A stretch of 64,000 nucleotides of DNA from Picosynechococcus sp. PCC 7117 (GTDB taxonomy: Bacteria > Cyanobacteriota > Cyanobacteriia > Cyanobacteriales > MRBY01), in assembly GCF_001693275.1 (NCBI RefSeq), contig NZ_CP016477.1, forward strand, positions 2,728,001 through 2,792,000, given 5' to 3'. The translations under genes were made by a program, and so were the position numbers. Each line of letters starts with the position of its first letter. Positions within the stretch are counted from its first letter, which is position 1. The notes under the pieces were generated by a model. The model was not told where the DNA came from. It saw nothing but the letters and a program-made list of their open reading frames with translations, and did not search any database. Shown here one piece after another: positions 63,495 through 64,000 of this stretch.

Positions 63495-63531
63495 ACGGCA
63501 CAATGCTGCGTTAGGTTCCTCAGAAAAAATC

Positions 63532-63557
63532 GGGTGGGCAAAGTTGCTCACCCCATT
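63532..63557 (+). terminator. Probable terminator after the siroheme reductase
   Basis: GGGTG at 63532-63536 pairs with CACCC at 63549-63553 and GCAA with TTGC inside. The following CATTTA is only a weak T-run. It lies 37 bases after the reductase stop, so the next gene may be read through or have its own promoter. Confidence 0.5.
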
Positions 63558-63633
63558 TATGTCCGCCTTGATCTGCTTTAATGTTGCTCGAAGCAATTAT
63601 TGTCTAAGTCGTCACTGAAAAGTAAAAAAGCTT

Positions 63634-64000
63634 GTGTATATTGAACGTTTTTGTGTAAAATTCCCGGCCCAAATGCCCGCTGGTTTTGATGAGGCATCGT
63701 TAATTGGCGTTTTTCAAGGATGGATCCGGGATGAAAAAATTGGGGGCACCTTAATTGATGTGGTGGACTACCGCCATGTGCCCGACGGCCCAGGGATTAT
63801 GCTCGTCACCTACGAAATCAACTACATGATGGAGCACCAAGGGGGCTATGGCCTTTATGCCCAGCGGCGCTGGAGTAGCGTGGAAAATCAACCCCATACC
63901 GAGGCGATCGCCGATTTAGTCCAGTCGGCGGCTAAATTTGGAAGTTTGCTTGAACAAGAAACAGAGATTACCCTCAAGGGCAATGAATTTCTCTACATCA
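63634..64000 (+). CDS. Conserved protein of unknown function (3' end outside window)
   Basis: An open frame from GTG 63634 runs to the window end: VYIERFCVKFPAQMPAGFDE, then SLIGVFQGWIRDEKIGGTLID and VDYRHVPDGPGIMLVTYE. The composition is clearly coding and the protein looks globular and cytoplasmic with no signal or membrane helix. I do not recognise the family. It is co-directional with the extended siroheme reductase, 140 bases on, and may serve the same pathway. The frame before 63634 has a stop, and ATG 63673 is a less likely start. Confidence 0.7.
   Translation, partial: MYIERFCVKFPAQMPAGFDEASLIGVFQGWIRDEKIGGTLIDVVDYRHVPDGPGIMLVTYEINYMMEHQGGYGLYAQRRWSSVENQPHTEAIADLVQSAAKFGSLLEQETEITLKGNEFLYI

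Noticed and set aside
62568-63596. 342-codon minus-strand frame antisense to the siroheme reductase
   Set aside because: It mirrors a strongly conserved gene; long antisense frames arise from the codon bias of the sense strand.
1-64000. tRNA, rRNA or CRISPR arrays
   Set aside because: No cloverleaf with a T-loop consensus, ribosomal stretch or regularly spaced repeat was found in any gap by eye; a tRNAscan-type search could still find a missed one.

Overview
The window is chromosomal DNA of a cyanobacterium. It carries photosystem I genes (psaL, psaI), a psb32-type photosystem II repair gene, two beta-carboxysome shell genes (ccmK3-ccmK4) and a ferrochelatase with a C-terminal chlorophyll-binding-type helix. 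The octamer GCGATCGC (the HIP1 motif typical of many cyanobacteria) recurs all along it, inside and between genes. Gene content and the divergent psaI/psaL pair recall the Picosynechococcus (Synechococcus sp. PCC 7002) group; that is my judgement from memory, not a search result.

Layout. 1-13 kb: the end of mutS2, a PsiE-like membrane protein, murG convergent with a PP2C phosphatase, an NfeD-like protein, a PAS-GAF-GGDEF-EAL c-di-GMP enzyme, hemH, a fused aldolase/dehydrogenase, pdxH, moaD and a J-domain protein whose reading frame may be broken near its end. 13.2-19.7 kb: a long AT-rich leader, then four co-directional genes that look like a chaperone-usher pilus locus (two spore-coat-U-type subunits, a PapD-like chaperone, a divergent usher). 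19.7-27.7 kb: a five-gene chemosensory operon of the Pil/Pix type on the minus strand (PatA-like regulator, CheY, CheW, MCP, CheA hybrid), likely governing type IV pili; the prepilin peptidase gene pilD lies 3 kb away. 28-35.7 kb: an ABC1/UbiB kinase, pilD, an SLH-domain envelope protein, an SPFH/prohibitin protein, a pheophorbide-oxygenase-like Rieske protein and a secreted protein made of two tandem repeats.

35.9-38.2 kb: a dead serine hydrolase (beta-lactamase-like) gene split by a tnpB-only IS200/IS605-type element. The TnpB has intact RuvC residues, and the element's right-end hairpin abuts the hydrolase remnant, so an omega-RNA with a readable guide can be predicted. The hydrolase also has an in-frame TGA and lacks its middle third. 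38.3-43.7 kb: a copper P-type ATPase, a kinase-like gene head to head with ccmK3-ccmK4, and proA. 43.7-46.5 kb: an AT-rich gap, then two secreted proteins, the second a zinc metzincin-type protease with a CARDB-like tail. 46.5-54.7 kb: a duplicated-domain membrane protein, TspO-like, psb32, psaL/psaI, sixA, gltA, a lipoprotein, NAD kinase and a pentapeptide-repeat protein. 54.9-64 kb: sbcC, an RND transporter, a siroheme nitrite/sulfite reductase with a long C-terminal extension, and the start of a conserved unknown gene cut by the window end.

I saw no tRNA, rRNA, CRISPR array or prophage. The parts most worth a second look are the chaperone-usher-like locus, the secreted metzincin pair, the TnpB/omega-RNA scar in the hydrolase gene, the possible frameshifted J-domain protein, and the extended reductase with its unknown neighbour.
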